Part shown: positions 26,917 to 34,896 of the stretch, in pieces
Layout: each line of letters opens with the position of its first letter
Position numbering within the stretch: the first letter of the stretch is position 1
From: DDH964 sp963806685
Lineage (GTDB): Bacteria > Desulfobacterota > Desulfuromonadia > Desulfuromonadales > DDH964
Reading direction: 5' to 3'
Assembly (NCBI GenBank): GCA_963806685.1
Contig: CAWDZB010000013.1
Span: 1-64,000 of the forward strand
Length of the DNA stretch: 64,000 nucleotides
The notes under the pieces: generated by a model
The model's database searches: none
Seen by the model: only the letters and a program-made list of their open reading frames with translations
What the model was told of the DNA's origin: nothing
Program-made: the position numbers and the translations under genes

Positions 26917-27688
26917 CTAGTCCCGCAAGAACCCTGTCAGCGGGCTCGACGCCTCGGCCTGATCGCGCTGCTCGCCGAGCCCGGCGAGGTACGCCTCGCG
27001 GCCGGCCTCCACCCCTTTCCTGAAGGCGGCACCCATCGCGCCGGGATCGCGGGCGACGGCCAGGGCGGTGTTGACCAGCACCGCGTCGGCGCCCAGCTCC
27101 ATCGCCTCGGCGGCGTGGGAAGGGGCGCCGAGGCCGGCGTCGACCACCACCGGGACGATCGCCTGCTCGATGATGATGGCGATCTGCTCGCGGGTGCTTG
27201 AGCCCCTTGTTGGTGCCGATCGGGGCGCCCAGGGGCATCACCGTGGCGGTGCCGGCCTCCTGCAGGTGCTTGGCGAGGACCGGATCGGCGTTGATGTAGG
27301 GGAGGACGACAAACCCCTCCTTGACCAGCACCTCGGCGGCCTTGAGGGTCTCGATCGGGTCGGGGAGGAGGTAGTACGGGTCGGGGGTGACCTCCAGCTT
27401 GACCCACGGCTCGCAGCCGGCGGCCCGCGCCAGCCGCGCCAGGCGGATCGCTTCTTCCGCGTCGCGGGCGCCACTGGTGTTGGGGAGCAGCAGGTACTTC
27501 TTCGGGTCGATGTGGGCGAGCATGTCGTCTCCGGGCTTGTCGATGTCGACGCGGCGCAGCGCCACGGTGACGATCTCGCACCCGGAGGCTTCCATCGCCT
27601 GGACCATGAGGGTGTTGGAGGCGAACTTGCCGGTGCCGACGAGGAGGCGGGAGGAGAATTCGCGGCCGGCGATGATGAGTTTGTCCAT
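26917..27688 (-). pseudogene. thiG: Thiazole synthase ThiG, broken by a +1 frameshift
   Basis: ThiG builds the thiazole ring from DXP, dehydroglycine and ThiS thiocarboxylate. From ATG 27688 the protein runs MDKLIIAGREFSSRLLVGTGKF... through the catalytic Lys region VKLEV and GAPIGTNKGLK. It then loses frame at the GGG of 27192-27194. The rest (VVVDAGLGAPSHAAEAMELGADAVLVNTALA) continues one frame over to a stop at 26917. Removing one base restores about 256 residues, the normal length. Upstream lies a 7-bp tandem repeat that separates it from thiS. Confidence 0.85.
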
Positions 27689-27713
27689 GGTGTTTCCTTT
27701 GAGGGAAAATTCA

Positions 27714-27776
27714 GGTCGAAGGTCCAAGGTCCAAGGTCCAAGGTCCAAGGTCCAAGGTCCAAGGTCCAAGGTCCAA
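27714..27776. repeat. Heptanucleotide tandem repeat, nine units
   Basis: Eight perfect copies of GGTCCAA run from 27721 to 27776, preceded by one degenerate copy (GGTCGAA, 27714-27720). It sits between thiS and thiG and reads TTGGACC on the operon strand. A degenerate relative (GGGTCCAGAGTCCCGGGTCC) lies near 32722. Confidence 0.95.
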
Positions 27777-27829
27777 GGGAAAATAGTTTAGGGGGGCTTT
27801 AACCTTCCACCTTGCTCCTTGAGCCTGCC

Positions 27830-28030
27830 TTATCCGCCCCCCACGAACTGCACGATCTCCACCTGGTCCCCGGGGGCAAGGAGGGTGGCGGCGAAGCGGC
27901 TCCGCAGGAGGATGGCGCGGTTGTGCTCCACCGCGACGCGGGCGGCGTCCATGCCGAGCTGGTCGAGAAGCGCTTGGACGCTGTCTTCGGCAGGGATTTC
28001 GACCTGTTTGCCGTTGGCGGTGATATGCAT
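27830..28030 (-). CDS. thiS: Sulfur carrier protein ThiS
   Basis: A 66-residue ubiquitin-like sulfur carrier whose C-terminal glycines are adenylated by ThiF and thiocarboxylated to deliver sulfur to ThiG. Start MHITANGKQVEIP at ATG 28030 and C-terminus VEIVQFVGGG fit the family exactly. It lies between thiF and thiG in a leftward operon under the TPP riboswitch. Confidence 0.9.
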   Translation of the reverse strand: MHITANGKQVEIPAEDSVQALLDQLGMDAARVAVEHNRAILLRSRFAATLLAPGDQVEIVQFVGGG

Positions 28031-28121
28031 GAACCGATCTCCTAGTCCGGCTTTTCGCCGAGCAGCAGGCGCAGCACCGCGTTGGCCTGGTGGTGGGCGG
28101 CGATGCCGACCCGCGGTGCCA

Positions 28122-28847
28122 TCAGTCCCTGGCCGGGGCCGGCGGCGCTGCGCCATCACCGACCAGGGTGAGGCGGCTGGCGGCGCGGCGGGTGACGATG
28201 GTGTTGGACGGCCCGTAGCCGGCCATCCCCGAGGCGGCGATCAGGGGCTTGCCGGGAAAGTGGTTGAGAAAGGTTTCGACCAGCATCGCCTTCTGTTCGG
28301 CGCGGTCGAAGGCTTCGACCATGACGTCGACCCCGGCGAAGAGCCGGGGGATATTCTCCGGCGTCAGTCGGCCGTGGAAGATGGAGACCTGCACATAGGG
28401 ATTGATCCGCGCCAGGTTCACGCGCAGCGCCTCGACCTTGGCCAGGCCGATCTGGTCCACGAAGTACTGCTGGCGGTTGAGGTTGGAGGGCTCGACGACG
28501 TCGAAGTCGGCGACGATGAGCTGGCCGATGCCGCTGCGGGTGAGAGCCACGGCGATGCTCGAACCGAGGCCGCCGGCGCCGGCGATGCCGACGATGGCGC
28601 GCTTGAGGCGGGCGTGGACGCCGGGGGTGTGGCGGGCAACGAGCAGGGCTTCGAGCTCTTCGGGAGAGGGGTGTTCGCCGCGGCGGATCAGCACCAGGCG
28701 GTCCCCCTCCTGCAGCGGCTGTTCCGCCTCCAGGGGAAAGCCGTTGAGGATCGCCAGATCGGCATCGGGCTTGAACCGGCGGCGCAGCTCGTCGCTGCCG
28801 GTGCCGGGCTCGATGTCGCAGGATTGTTCGTTGAGATAGATGCGCAT
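28122..28847 (-). CDS. thiF: ThiS adenylyltransferase ThiF with N-terminal ThiS-like domain; C-terminus frameshifted
   Basis: E1-like enzyme activating ThiS. Residues 1-60 (MRIYLNEQSCDIEP...GDRLVLIRRGE) form an extra ThiS/ubiquitin-like domain. The Rossmann E1 domain follows with GIAGAGGLGSSIA and the nucleotide/Arg patch NLNRQQYF. As read, the protein ends at 28122 after ...RLTLVGDG. One missing G in the GGGG at 28135-28138 explains this: with it restored, the usual tail APGQGLMAPRVGIAAHHQA...LLGEKPD continues to a stop at 28042, just before thiS. The start at 28847 lies 14 bases after the riboswitch terminator. Confidence 0.85.
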   Translation of the reverse strand: MRIYLNEQSCDIEPGTGSDELRRRFKPDADLAILNGFPLEAEQPLQEGDRLVLIRRGEHPSPEELEALLVARHTPGVHARLKRAIVGIAGAGGLGSSIAVALTRSGIGQLIVADFDVVEPSNLNRQQYFVDQIGLAKVEALRVNLARINPYVQVSIFHGRLTPENIPRLFAGVDVMVEAFDRAEQKAMLVETFLNHFPGKPLIAASGMAGYGPSNTIVTRRAASRLTLVGDGAAPPAPARD

Positions 28848-28860
28848 GTCCAGAAATGCC

Positions 28861-28880
28861 AAAGGCCGCGAAAAGCGGCC
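28861..28880 (-). terminator. Attenuator hairpin of the TPP riboswitch
   Basis: On the minus strand GGCCGC-TTTTC-GCGGCC is followed by TTT, immediately after the aptamer and 14 bases before the thiF start. It is the likely expression platform. Confidence 0.7.
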
Positions 28881-28911
28881 CGCTGCGGACGATGCGTCCG
28901 GTCGGTGCGCC

Positions 28912-28994
28912 GCTTCCCTACGCCGGTATAACCCGGATCAGGTTCGAAGGGTCGTCCACCCGATGTGGACTCTCAGTGAATCACTCCCCTAGGG
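28912..28994 (-). promoter_or_regulatory. TPP (THI-box) riboswitch
   Basis: On the minus strand the leader contains the hallmark segments in order: GGGGAGTG, ACTGAGAG, ACCCTTCGAACCTGATC, and GGGTTATACCGGCGTAGGGAAG. CCCTA at 28994-28990 and TAGGG at 28920-28916 close helix P1. It controls the downstream thiamine operon, being bound by thiamine pyrophosphate. Confidence 0.95.
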
Positions 28995-29015
28995 CTGCCA
29001 TCGAATTGTTTTCAA

Positions 29016-29045
29016 AACCTACCAGCAGCGGCCGACGCTTGTCAA
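29016..29045 (-). promoter_or_regulatory. Promoter of the thiamine operon
   Basis: TTGACA (29045-29040) and TAGGTT (29021-29016) on the minus strand, 18 bases apart, place the start of transcription just before the TPP aptamer. Confidence 0.6.
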
Positions 29046-29193
29046 CGGCTTTGTCCGGCGCTGGCGGCACGGTTCTCGCAAATTGCTCGAAAACACCCTT
29101 GCCTGACCGGGAAATCTTGTCATTTAGCGGCAAGTTGTGTAGGATATGCAGGCTTTGCCGGATAGGCAGGGCGGTTCTGACAAAGGAGTCCCG

Positions 29194-30306
29194 ATGACCG
29201 CAACCAACCAAGAGTTCATCCCCAAGTGGATCGCCTGGGAGTCGACCCAGCGCTGCAACCTCAACTGCGTGCACTGTCGCTGCTCCTCGGACATGAACGC
29301 CGCCGTCGGCGACTTCACCACCGCCGAGGCGAAGAAGCTGATCGACGACATCTGCGAAGTGAGCACCCCGGTGATGGTCCTTTCCGGCGGCGAGCCGCTG
29401 CTGCGCAAGGACATCTTCGAGATCGCCCGCTACGGCACCGACAAGGGGCTGCGCATGTGCATGGCGACCAACGGCACGCTGATCACCGACGAGGTCTGTG
29501 CCCAGATGAAGACCGCCGACATCAAGATGGTCTCCCTGTCGCTGGACGGTTCCTGTGCCGAAATCCATGACGATTTCCGTTCCTGCCCGGGGGCTTTCGA
29601 AGGAACGATCCGCGGCGCCGAGACCCTGAAGCGCAACGGCATCAAGTTCCTGGTCAACTCCTCCTTCACCAAGCGCAACCAGCACGACATCGGCGCCACC
29701 TTCAAACTCGCCAAGAGCCTCGGCGCGACGGCCTGGTACATGTTCATGATCGTCCCCACCGGCCGCGGCGAGGAGATCATGAACGAGTTGATCACCAAGG
29801 AGGACTACGAGGAGATCCTCTCCTGGCACTACGAGCAGGAGAAAGGGGAGGAGGAGATCCTCATGCGCCCGACCTGCGCCCCCCACTACTACCGGATCGT
29901 GCCGCAGATGGCCAAGGCCGAAGGGGTCCCCTTCGAGCGCCGCAGTCTGACCTTCTCCACCGGCGGGGGCAAGGGCTGCATCGCCGCGCAGACCATCTGC
30001 CTGATCGACTGCTTCGGCAACCTCAAACCCTGCTCCTACTTCCACTCGTCCGTCGGCAACGTCAAGCAGGTCCCCTTCAGGGAGCTCTGGTTCAATTCCA
30101 AGACCTTCAACGACCTGCGCGACTTCAAGAAGTACAAGGGCAAGTGCGGCGAGTGCGAGTTCATCAACGTCTGCGGCGGCTGCCGCGCCCGGGCCGACGC
30201 GGTCTACGGCGATTACATGGAAGAGGAACCATTCTGCAACTACATCCCCAACCGTACCCGCAAGCGGATGGAAAAAGAGGCGGCGGAGAACGCCCCGAAA
30301 GCGTAA
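29194..30306 (+). CDS. Radical SAM/SPASM protein linked to heme biosynthesis (AhbD/NirJ-like)
   Basis: A 370-residue radical SAM enzyme; ATG 29194 follows AAGGAG. The N-terminal cluster motif is CNLNCVHC, the SAM-binding strand is LSGGEPLLR, and the C-terminal SPASM-type Cys cluster includes CGECEFINVCGGC. The sequence style (STQRCNLNCVHCRCSSD, TTAEAKKLIDDI) matches the NirJ/AhbC/AhbD group, which trims heme side chains. It sits directly before hemE and hemH, supporting a heme or modified-heme role. Whether it makes heme b from Fe-coproporphyrin or another product cannot be told. Confidence 0.75.
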   Translation: MTATNQEFIPKWIAWESTQRCNLNCVHCRCSSDMNAAVGDFTTAEAKKLIDDICEVSTPVMVLSGGEPLLRKDIFEIARYGTDKGLRMCMATNGTLITDEVCAQMKTADIKMVSLSLDGSCAEIHDDFRSCPGAFEGTIRGAETLKRNGIKFLVNSSFTKRNQHDIGATFKLAKSLGATAWYMFMIVPTGRGEEIMNELITKEDYEEILSWHYEQEKGEEEILMRPTCAPHYYRIVPQMAKAEGVPFERRSLTFSTGGGKGCIAAQTICLIDCFGNLKPCSYFHSSVGNVKQVPFRELWFNSKTFNDLRDFKKYKGKCGECEFINVCGGCRARADAVYGDYMEEEPFCNYIPNRTRKRMEKEAAENAPKA

Positions 30307-30315
30307 CCAATTCTG

Positions 30316-30359
30316 AATTGTGAATTTTGAATGTCGAATTGAATTCAAAATTCACAATT
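30316..30359. repeat. A/T-rich inverted repeat between the radical SAM gene and hemE
   Basis: A perfect 17-bp inverted repeat, AATTGTGAATTTTGAAT (30316-30332) and ATTCAAAATTCACAATT (30343-30359), with a 10-base spacer. Its A/T content contrasts sharply with the flanking coding DNA, as expected for a dispersed repeat. Confidence 0.75.
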
Positions 30360-30395
30360 TAAAATTCAAAATTTGACCTGACTGGAGGCACTGCA

Positions 30396-31424
30396 ATGTC
30401 CACCGAATACACCTTTCTCAAGGCCTGCTGGGGCCAGCCGACCGATTACACCCCCGTCTGGCTCATGCGCCAGGCCGGGCGCTACCTGCCGCAGTACATG
30501 GCCGTGCGCAAGAACTGCACCTTCCTCGAGCTGTGCAAGACCCCGGAACTGGCCGCCGAGGTGACCATCCAGCCCATCGACTACCTGAATGCCGACGCGG
30601 CGATCCTCTTCTCCGACATTCTCACCCCGGTCGAGCCGATGGGGATGAAGCTCGATTTCGTGCCCGGACCGGTCTTCGAGAACCCGGTGCGGAGCATGGC
30701 CGACGTCGAGAAGCTGCGCATCCCTCAGATGGAAGAGGACGTTCCCTACGTGCTGGAGACGATCAAAATCCTGCGCCGCGCCTTCGAAGGGCGGGTGCCG
30801 CTGATCGGCTTCGGCGGGGCGCCCTTCACCCTGGCCTGCTACATGGTCGAAGGGAAGGGGAGCAAGGACTTCGCCCAGATCAAGCGGATGATGTATGCTG
30901 CCCCCGAGATCTACGCGGCGCTGATGGAAAAAGTCACCGAGATGGACCGGCAGTATCTCAACGCCCAGATCGCTGCCGGAGCCCAGGCGATTCAGATCTT
31001 CGATACCTGGGGCGGCATTCTCGCCCCGGTCGACTATGAGAAGTACATCCTTCCCTATACCAAGAAGCTGATCGACGGCCTCGACCGCAAGGGGATTCCC
31101 GTCATCCACTTCGTCAAGGGCTCCGGGACGATGCTCGACATGGTCAGGAAGGCCGGCAGCGACGTCGTCGGGCTCGACTGGCATATCGGCCTCGGCGTCG
31201 CCCGCGACATCCTCGGTGACAAGATCGCGGTCCAGGGAAACCTCGACCCGACCGTCCTCTATGCTCCCAAGGCACACATTCGCCAGCAGGTGCAGCGGAT
31301 CATCGACGAGAACGCCGGCCGCCCCGGGCACATCTTCAACCTCGGCCACGGCATCCTGCCGACGGTCAACCCGGAGCACGCCAAGTTCATGGTCGAGTGT
31401 GTGCACGAGCTGTCGGGACGCTAA
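30396..31424 (+). CDS. hemE: Uroporphyrinogen decarboxylase
   Basis: Decarboxylates uroporphyrinogen III to coproporphyrinogen III in the cytosol. The 342 residues match the family length. The diagnostic N-terminal signature PVWLMRQAGRYLPQY is present, as are LFSDILTPVEPMG, GGAPFTLACYMVEG, FDTWGGIL and the C-terminal NLGHGILP. It starts at ATG 30396 after CTGGAGG. It is flanked by a heme-type radical SAM gene and hemH. Confidence 0.95.
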   Translation: MSTEYTFLKACWGQPTDYTPVWLMRQAGRYLPQYMAVRKNCTFLELCKTPELAAEVTIQPIDYLNADAAILFSDILTPVEPMGMKLDFVPGPVFENPVRSMADVEKLRIPQMEEDVPYVLETIKILRRAFEGRVPLIGFGGAPFTLACYMVEGKGSKDFAQIKRMMYAAPEIYAALMEKVTEMDRQYLNAQIAAGAQAIQIFDTWGGILAPVDYEKYILPYTKKLIDGLDRKGIPVIHFVKGSGTMLDMVRKAGSDVVGLDWHIGLGVARDILGDKIAVQGNLDPTVLYAPKAHIRQQVQRIIDENAGRPGHIFNLGHGILPTVNPEHAKFMVECVHELSGR

Positions 31425-31454
31425 CCCCAGAAACCCTTTTTCCAACCCGCCATG

Positions 31455-31500
31455 GAGGCACAGAGACACGGAGTTCAACCTTTGACTGTCTCTGTGCCTC
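31455..31500. repeat. Inverted repeat of the gaggcacagagaca family
   Basis: GAGGCACAGAGACA (31455-31468) and TGTCTCTGTGCCTC (31487-31500) are perfect 14-bp complements with an 18-base spacer, between hemE and hemH. A one-armed relative occurs at 25619. Confidence 0.7.
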
Positions 31501-31533
31501 TCTGTCACCGGGCCCAACCGGTCACGATTGAAG

Positions 31534-32514
31534 ATGTCCAAGCCTGCTGAAAAAACGGCGCTGGTCCTGCTTAATATGGGCGGCCCCGCCTCCCTGGAGG
31601 GGGTGCGCCCGTTTCTGCTCAACGTCTTCTCCGACCGGGAACTGATCCGGCTACCGGCCGGGGCGTTGCTGCAGAAGCCCTTCGCGCTGCTGATCAGCAC
31701 CCTGCGCGCCCGGCGGGTGCGTCTCAACTACCAGGCGATCGGCGGCAGGTCACCGCTGCTCGACTGGACCCGGCGCCAGGCGCAGGGGATCGCCGACCGT
31801 CTCGGGGCCGGCTGGCTCCCCTGCGTGGCGATGCGCTATACGGCGCCACGCGCTGCCGAGGTGGTGACGCAGCTCAAGGCCGACGGGGTGGAGCGCGCGG
31901 TCCTGCTCTCCATGTATCCCCACTATACCGGTGCCACTACCGGAAGCAGCGTGGGCGATTTCAAGCGGGCCGTGGCCCGCATTTATCCCGATCTGGAGTT
32001 GCGCATCATCGAGCAGTGGTACGACTGGCCGGGCTATCTCGACGCTCTCGCCAACCGCATCGAGCAGGGACTGGAACGCTTTCACGAACTGCTGCGCGAC
32101 GAGGTCGAGATTCTCTTCTCCGCCCACGCCCTGCCGCAGAAATTCATCGACGAGGGGCACCCCTACCTGGAGCATGTCCTGGCCACTGTCAAGGGAGTCA
32201 TGGCGCGGGTCGGCGAGCGCCACTGGCATCTCGGTTTCCAGAGCCGCAGCGGGCCGGTGGAGTGGATGGAACCCGATACCGTGGAAGTGATGGACCGCCT
32301 GGCCGCGGAGGGGAAGACCGAGGTCCTGATCGTGCCGATCTCCTTCGTTTCCGACCACATCGAAACGCTGTACGAGATCGACATTGAATACCGCCACCAT
32401 GCCGAGCTCCACGGCCTGCGGCACTTCGTCCGTGCCCCGTCCCTCAACGACGGCGCCGACTTCCTCGACGCCATGGCCAAGCTGGTGCGCAGCGGCGAGT
32501 CGTCCGATGGCTGA
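31534..32514 (+). CDS. hemH: Ferrochelatase
   Basis: Inserts Fe2+ into porphyrin at the inner membrane face. The 326-residue protein has the family hallmarks LVLLNMGGPASLEGV, the substrate motif MRYTAPRAAEVV, YPHYTGATTGSS, active-site SAHALPQKFIDEGHPY and QSRSGPVEWMEPD, and C-terminal PISFVSDHIETLYEID with the catalytic His/Glu. The ATG at 31534 has only a weak ribosome site; TTG 31528 is an alternative. Its stop overlaps a small zinc-ribbon gene. Confidence 0.95.
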   Translation: MSKPAEKTALVLLNMGGPASLEGVRPFLLNVFSDRELIRLPAGALLQKPFALLISTLRARRVRLNYQAIGGRSPLLDWTRRQAQGIADRLGAGWLPCVAMRYTAPRAAEVVTQLKADGVERAVLLSMYPHYTGATTGSSVGDFKRAVARIYPDLELRIIEQWYDWPGYLDALANRIEQGLERFHELLRDEVEILFSAHALPQKFIDEGHPYLEHVLATVKGVMARVGERHWHLGFQSRSGPVEWMEPDTVEVMDRLAAEGKTEVLIVPISFVSDHIETLYEIDIEYRHHAELHGLRHFVRAPSLNDGADFLDAMAKLVRSGESSDG

Positions 32515-32698
32515 CCCCCGCCGGTGCAACGTCTGCGGCCGGACCTTCACTCCGGCGCCGCCTGCCACTCCGGCCGAGGAGGCCGGCGCGATCCTCGCCG
32601 CCGAACGCTACGGCGACGCCGGTGCACTGTGCCGCGATTGCCTTGCCAGCCGCGGCACCCTGGCGATGATGTACTGTCCCGAATTCAGCGAAGGGTAA
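32507..32698 (+). CDS. Small zinc-ribbon-like protein, unknown function
   Basis: A 63-residue protein starting at ATG 32507, overlapping the end of hemH by eight bases, so translationally coupled. It carries two Cys pairs, CNVC near residue 8 and CRDC near residue 43, plus a final Cys, consistent with zinc binding. Function is unknown; the overlap suggests co-expression with ferrochelatase. Confidence 0.6.
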   Translation: MADPRRCNVCGRTFTPAPPATPAEEAGAILAAERYGDAGALCRDCLASRGTLAMMYCPEFSEG

Positions 32699-32817
32699 GA
32701 ACGCGTCCCACGGGACGGGTCTCGGGTCCAGAGTCCCGGGTCCAAAGTCCCCAGCCCCTGACCCCCTCGATTCTCCCCCCCCTTTTAAAAACCCCATTTG
32801 TCAGCTATTCTTAAGCC

Positions 32818-33606
32818 ATGCGACGGGTGCTGGAAAATATCGGCGAGCAGACCCTGTACGTTCTGGAAACCGCAGGACGGATGGGGCTTTTTCTGCTGCA
32901 GTGTCTGCGCTGCGCCCTCACCCCCCCCTTCAAGGTCAGGGCGATTCTGCAGCAGATGCAGTTCATCGGCGTCCGCTCGATCTTCGTGATCCTCTTCACC
33001 AGCGGTTTCACCGGCATGGTGCTCGGCCTGCAGGGGTACTACACCCTGACCAAGTACGGCTCGGAAAGCGCCCTGGGGTCGGCGGTGGCGCTGAGCCTGA
33101 TCCGCGAACTCGGCCCGGTCCTCGCCGCGCTGATGGTCATCGGCCGCGCCGGTTCGGCGATCACCGCGGAAATCGGCATCATGCGCAACTCGGAGCAGAT
33201 CGACGCCCTCGAATGCATGGCCATCGAACCCTGTCGCTACCTGATGGCGCCCAAGTTCATCGCTGCGATCCTCTCCTTGCCGCTGTTGACCTTCATTTTC
33301 GACGTGGTCGGCATCTGGGGCGGCTGGCTGGTCGGGGTAAAGCTGCTCGGGGTGAACGACGGCGCCTACTTCCAGTGGATGTACGACAGCGTGGACTGGA
33401 TCGACATCAAGATGGGCCTGGTCAAGTCGCTGGTTTTCGGCCTGCTGCTGGTCTGGATCACCGCGGCCCGCGGCTACTACCTGCACCTGGAGCGGGACGG
33501 CGGCTTCGGCGCCGAAGGGGTCAGCCGCACCACCACCCGGGCGGTGGTGATGGCATCGGTCACGGTTCTGGTCTGGGATTACCTGATCAGCGCCATCATG
33601 CTGTGA
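32818..33606 (+). CDS. mlaE: MlaE-type phospholipid ABC transporter permease
   Basis: Inner-membrane permease of the Mla system, which moves phospholipids between inner and outer membranes. It has 262 residues with five to six helices, and the family core SGFTGMVLGLQGYYTL, LSLIRELGPVLAALMVIGRAGSAI and AEIGIMRNSEQIDAL. It starts a compact operon with the ATPase, the MCE protein, an MlaA homologue and an MlaC homologue. Confidence 0.9.
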   Translation: MRRVLENIGEQTLYVLETAGRMGLFLLQCLRCALTPPFKVRAILQQMQFIGVRSIFVILFTSGFTGMVLGLQGYYTLTKYGSESALGSAVALSLIRELGPVLAALMVIGRAGSAITAEIGIMRNSEQIDALECMAIEPCRYLMAPKFIAAILSLPLLTFIFDVVGIWGGWLVGVKLLGVNDGAYFQWMYDSVDWIDIKMGLVKSLVFGLLLVWITAARGYYLHLERDGGFGAEGVSRTTTRAVVMASVTVLVWDYLISAIML

Positions 33607-33615
33607 GATAGGGCA

Positions 33616-34428
33616 ATGACAGCGGAAAGCGGACAGCAGCAACCGGAGGTGGCAATCGAATTGGAAGGAGTGGCCAAGCACTTCGGCCGCCAGCGGGTGC
33701 TGCGCGGCATCGACCTCAAGGTCATGGCCGGCAAGACCACCGTCATCGTCGGCGCCAGCGGCCAGGGCAAGAGCATAATCCTCAAGCATATGCTCGGCCT
33801 GGTTCGCCCCGACCGCGGCCGGGTACTGGTCTTCGGCCAGGATCTGGCGAAGATTACCCGGAAAGAGCTCAACGCTCTCCGCATGAACTTCGGAGTGCTG
33901 TTCCAGAACGCCGCGCTGTTCGATTCGATGACCGTTTTCGACAACGTGGCGCTGCCCCTGCGCGAACGCACCGACAAGGACGAAGAGCATATCCGCGAGA
34001 TCGTCAGGGAGCGGCTGGCGCTGATGGATCTCAAGGGGAGCGAAGATAAATACCCCGCTCAGCTTTCCGGAGGGATGCGGAAACGGGTCGGGCTGGCCCG
34101 GGCGCTGGTTCTCGATCCCAAGGTGGTCTTCTTCGACGAGCCGACCACCGGCCTCGACGCCCACAAGAGCAACGAAATCTACCGGCTTTTCTTCAAGACC
34201 CAGCAGCAGCTCGGCTACACCGCCGTGATCGTCAGCCACGACGTGCCGAAGATTTTCAAGCTCTCCGACTACGTGGCGCTGCTGGCGGACGGCAAAATCC
34301 AGGGCTGCATGTCCCCGGAGGCCTTCCAGTTGGCGGACAATCCGCTGATCCGTGAGTATGTGGAAACGACCATGGGTCCGATCTACTCGAGTGCAAAGGA
34401 GGAACCGGGTCTCTATGAAACGGCTTAA
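33616..34428 (+). CDS. mlaF: MlaF-type ABC transporter ATPase
   Basis: Cytosolic ATPase of the Mla lipid transporter, 270 residues. Walker A is GASGQGKS, the ABC signature LSGGMRKRVGLARAL, and Walker B VVFFDEPTTGLD. It lies nine bases after mlaE, and its last bases overlap the mlaD start, which indicates coupled translation. Confidence 0.9.
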   Translation: MTAESGQQQPEVAIELEGVAKHFGRQRVLRGIDLKVMAGKTTVIVGASGQGKSIILKHMLGLVRPDRGRVLVFGQDLAKITRKELNALRMNFGVLFQNAALFDSMTVFDNVALPLRERTDKDEEHIREIVRERLALMDLKGSEDKYPAQLSGGMRKRVGLARALVLDPKVVFFDEPTTGLDAHKSNEIYRLFFKTQQQLGYTAVIVSHDVPKIFKLSDYVALLADGKIQGCMSPEAFQLADNPLIREYVETTMGPIYSSAKEEPGLYETA

Positions 34429-34861
34429 TCTGGAAATTGCCGTCGGCCTGTTCATGATCGTCGGTTTCGTCTGCTTCGCCTGGCTGTCAATCCGCCTCGG
34501 CGACGTCAGCTTCTTCTCGAACCGCACCTACCCGGTGCATGCCAGCTTCGGCTCGGTCTCCGGTCTCAAGCCGGGAGCGGTCATCGAGATCGCCGGCGTA
34601 CCGATCGGCAAGGTGGGAAAAATCAGCCTCGACCAGGAGAGTTACCAGGCCCAGGTGGCGATGGAGATCAACCGCGACGTCAAGCTGCAGGAGGACACCA
34701 TCGCCTCGATCCGCACTGCCGGGATCATCGGCGACCGCTACGTGGACATCTCGCCCGGCGGTTCGCCGGAGTTGATCAAGCCCGGCGGGGAGATCACCGA
34801 AACCGAGTCGGCGATCAATCTCGAGGAACTGGTCAGCAAGTATATCTTCGAGAAGAAGTGA
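34415..34861 (+). CDS. mlaD: MlaD-type MCE-domain lipid-binding protein
   Basis: A 148-residue membrane-anchored periplasmic protein: one N-terminal transmembrane helix (about 7-26) and a single MCE domain (FGSVSGLKPGAVIEIAGVPIGKV...TAGIIGDRYVDISPGG). Six copies normally form the ring on the MlaE dimer. The start at 34415 follows AAAGGAGG and overlaps mlaF by 14 bases. Confidence 0.9.
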   Translation: MKRLNLEIAVGLFMIVGFVCFAWLSIRLGDVSFFSNRTYPVHASFGSVSGLKPGAVIEIAGVPIGKVGKISLDQESYQAQVAMEINRDVKLQEDTIASIRTAGIIGDRYVDISPGGSPELIKPGGEITETESAINLEELVSKYIFEKK

Positions 34862-34896
34862 AAGGGCCGCCTGCCGCCCCGTGGAGGACAAACGTC

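Noticed and set aside
27714..27776. Possible CRISPR array
   Set aside because: The units are 7 bp with no spacers, so it is a simple tandem repeat.
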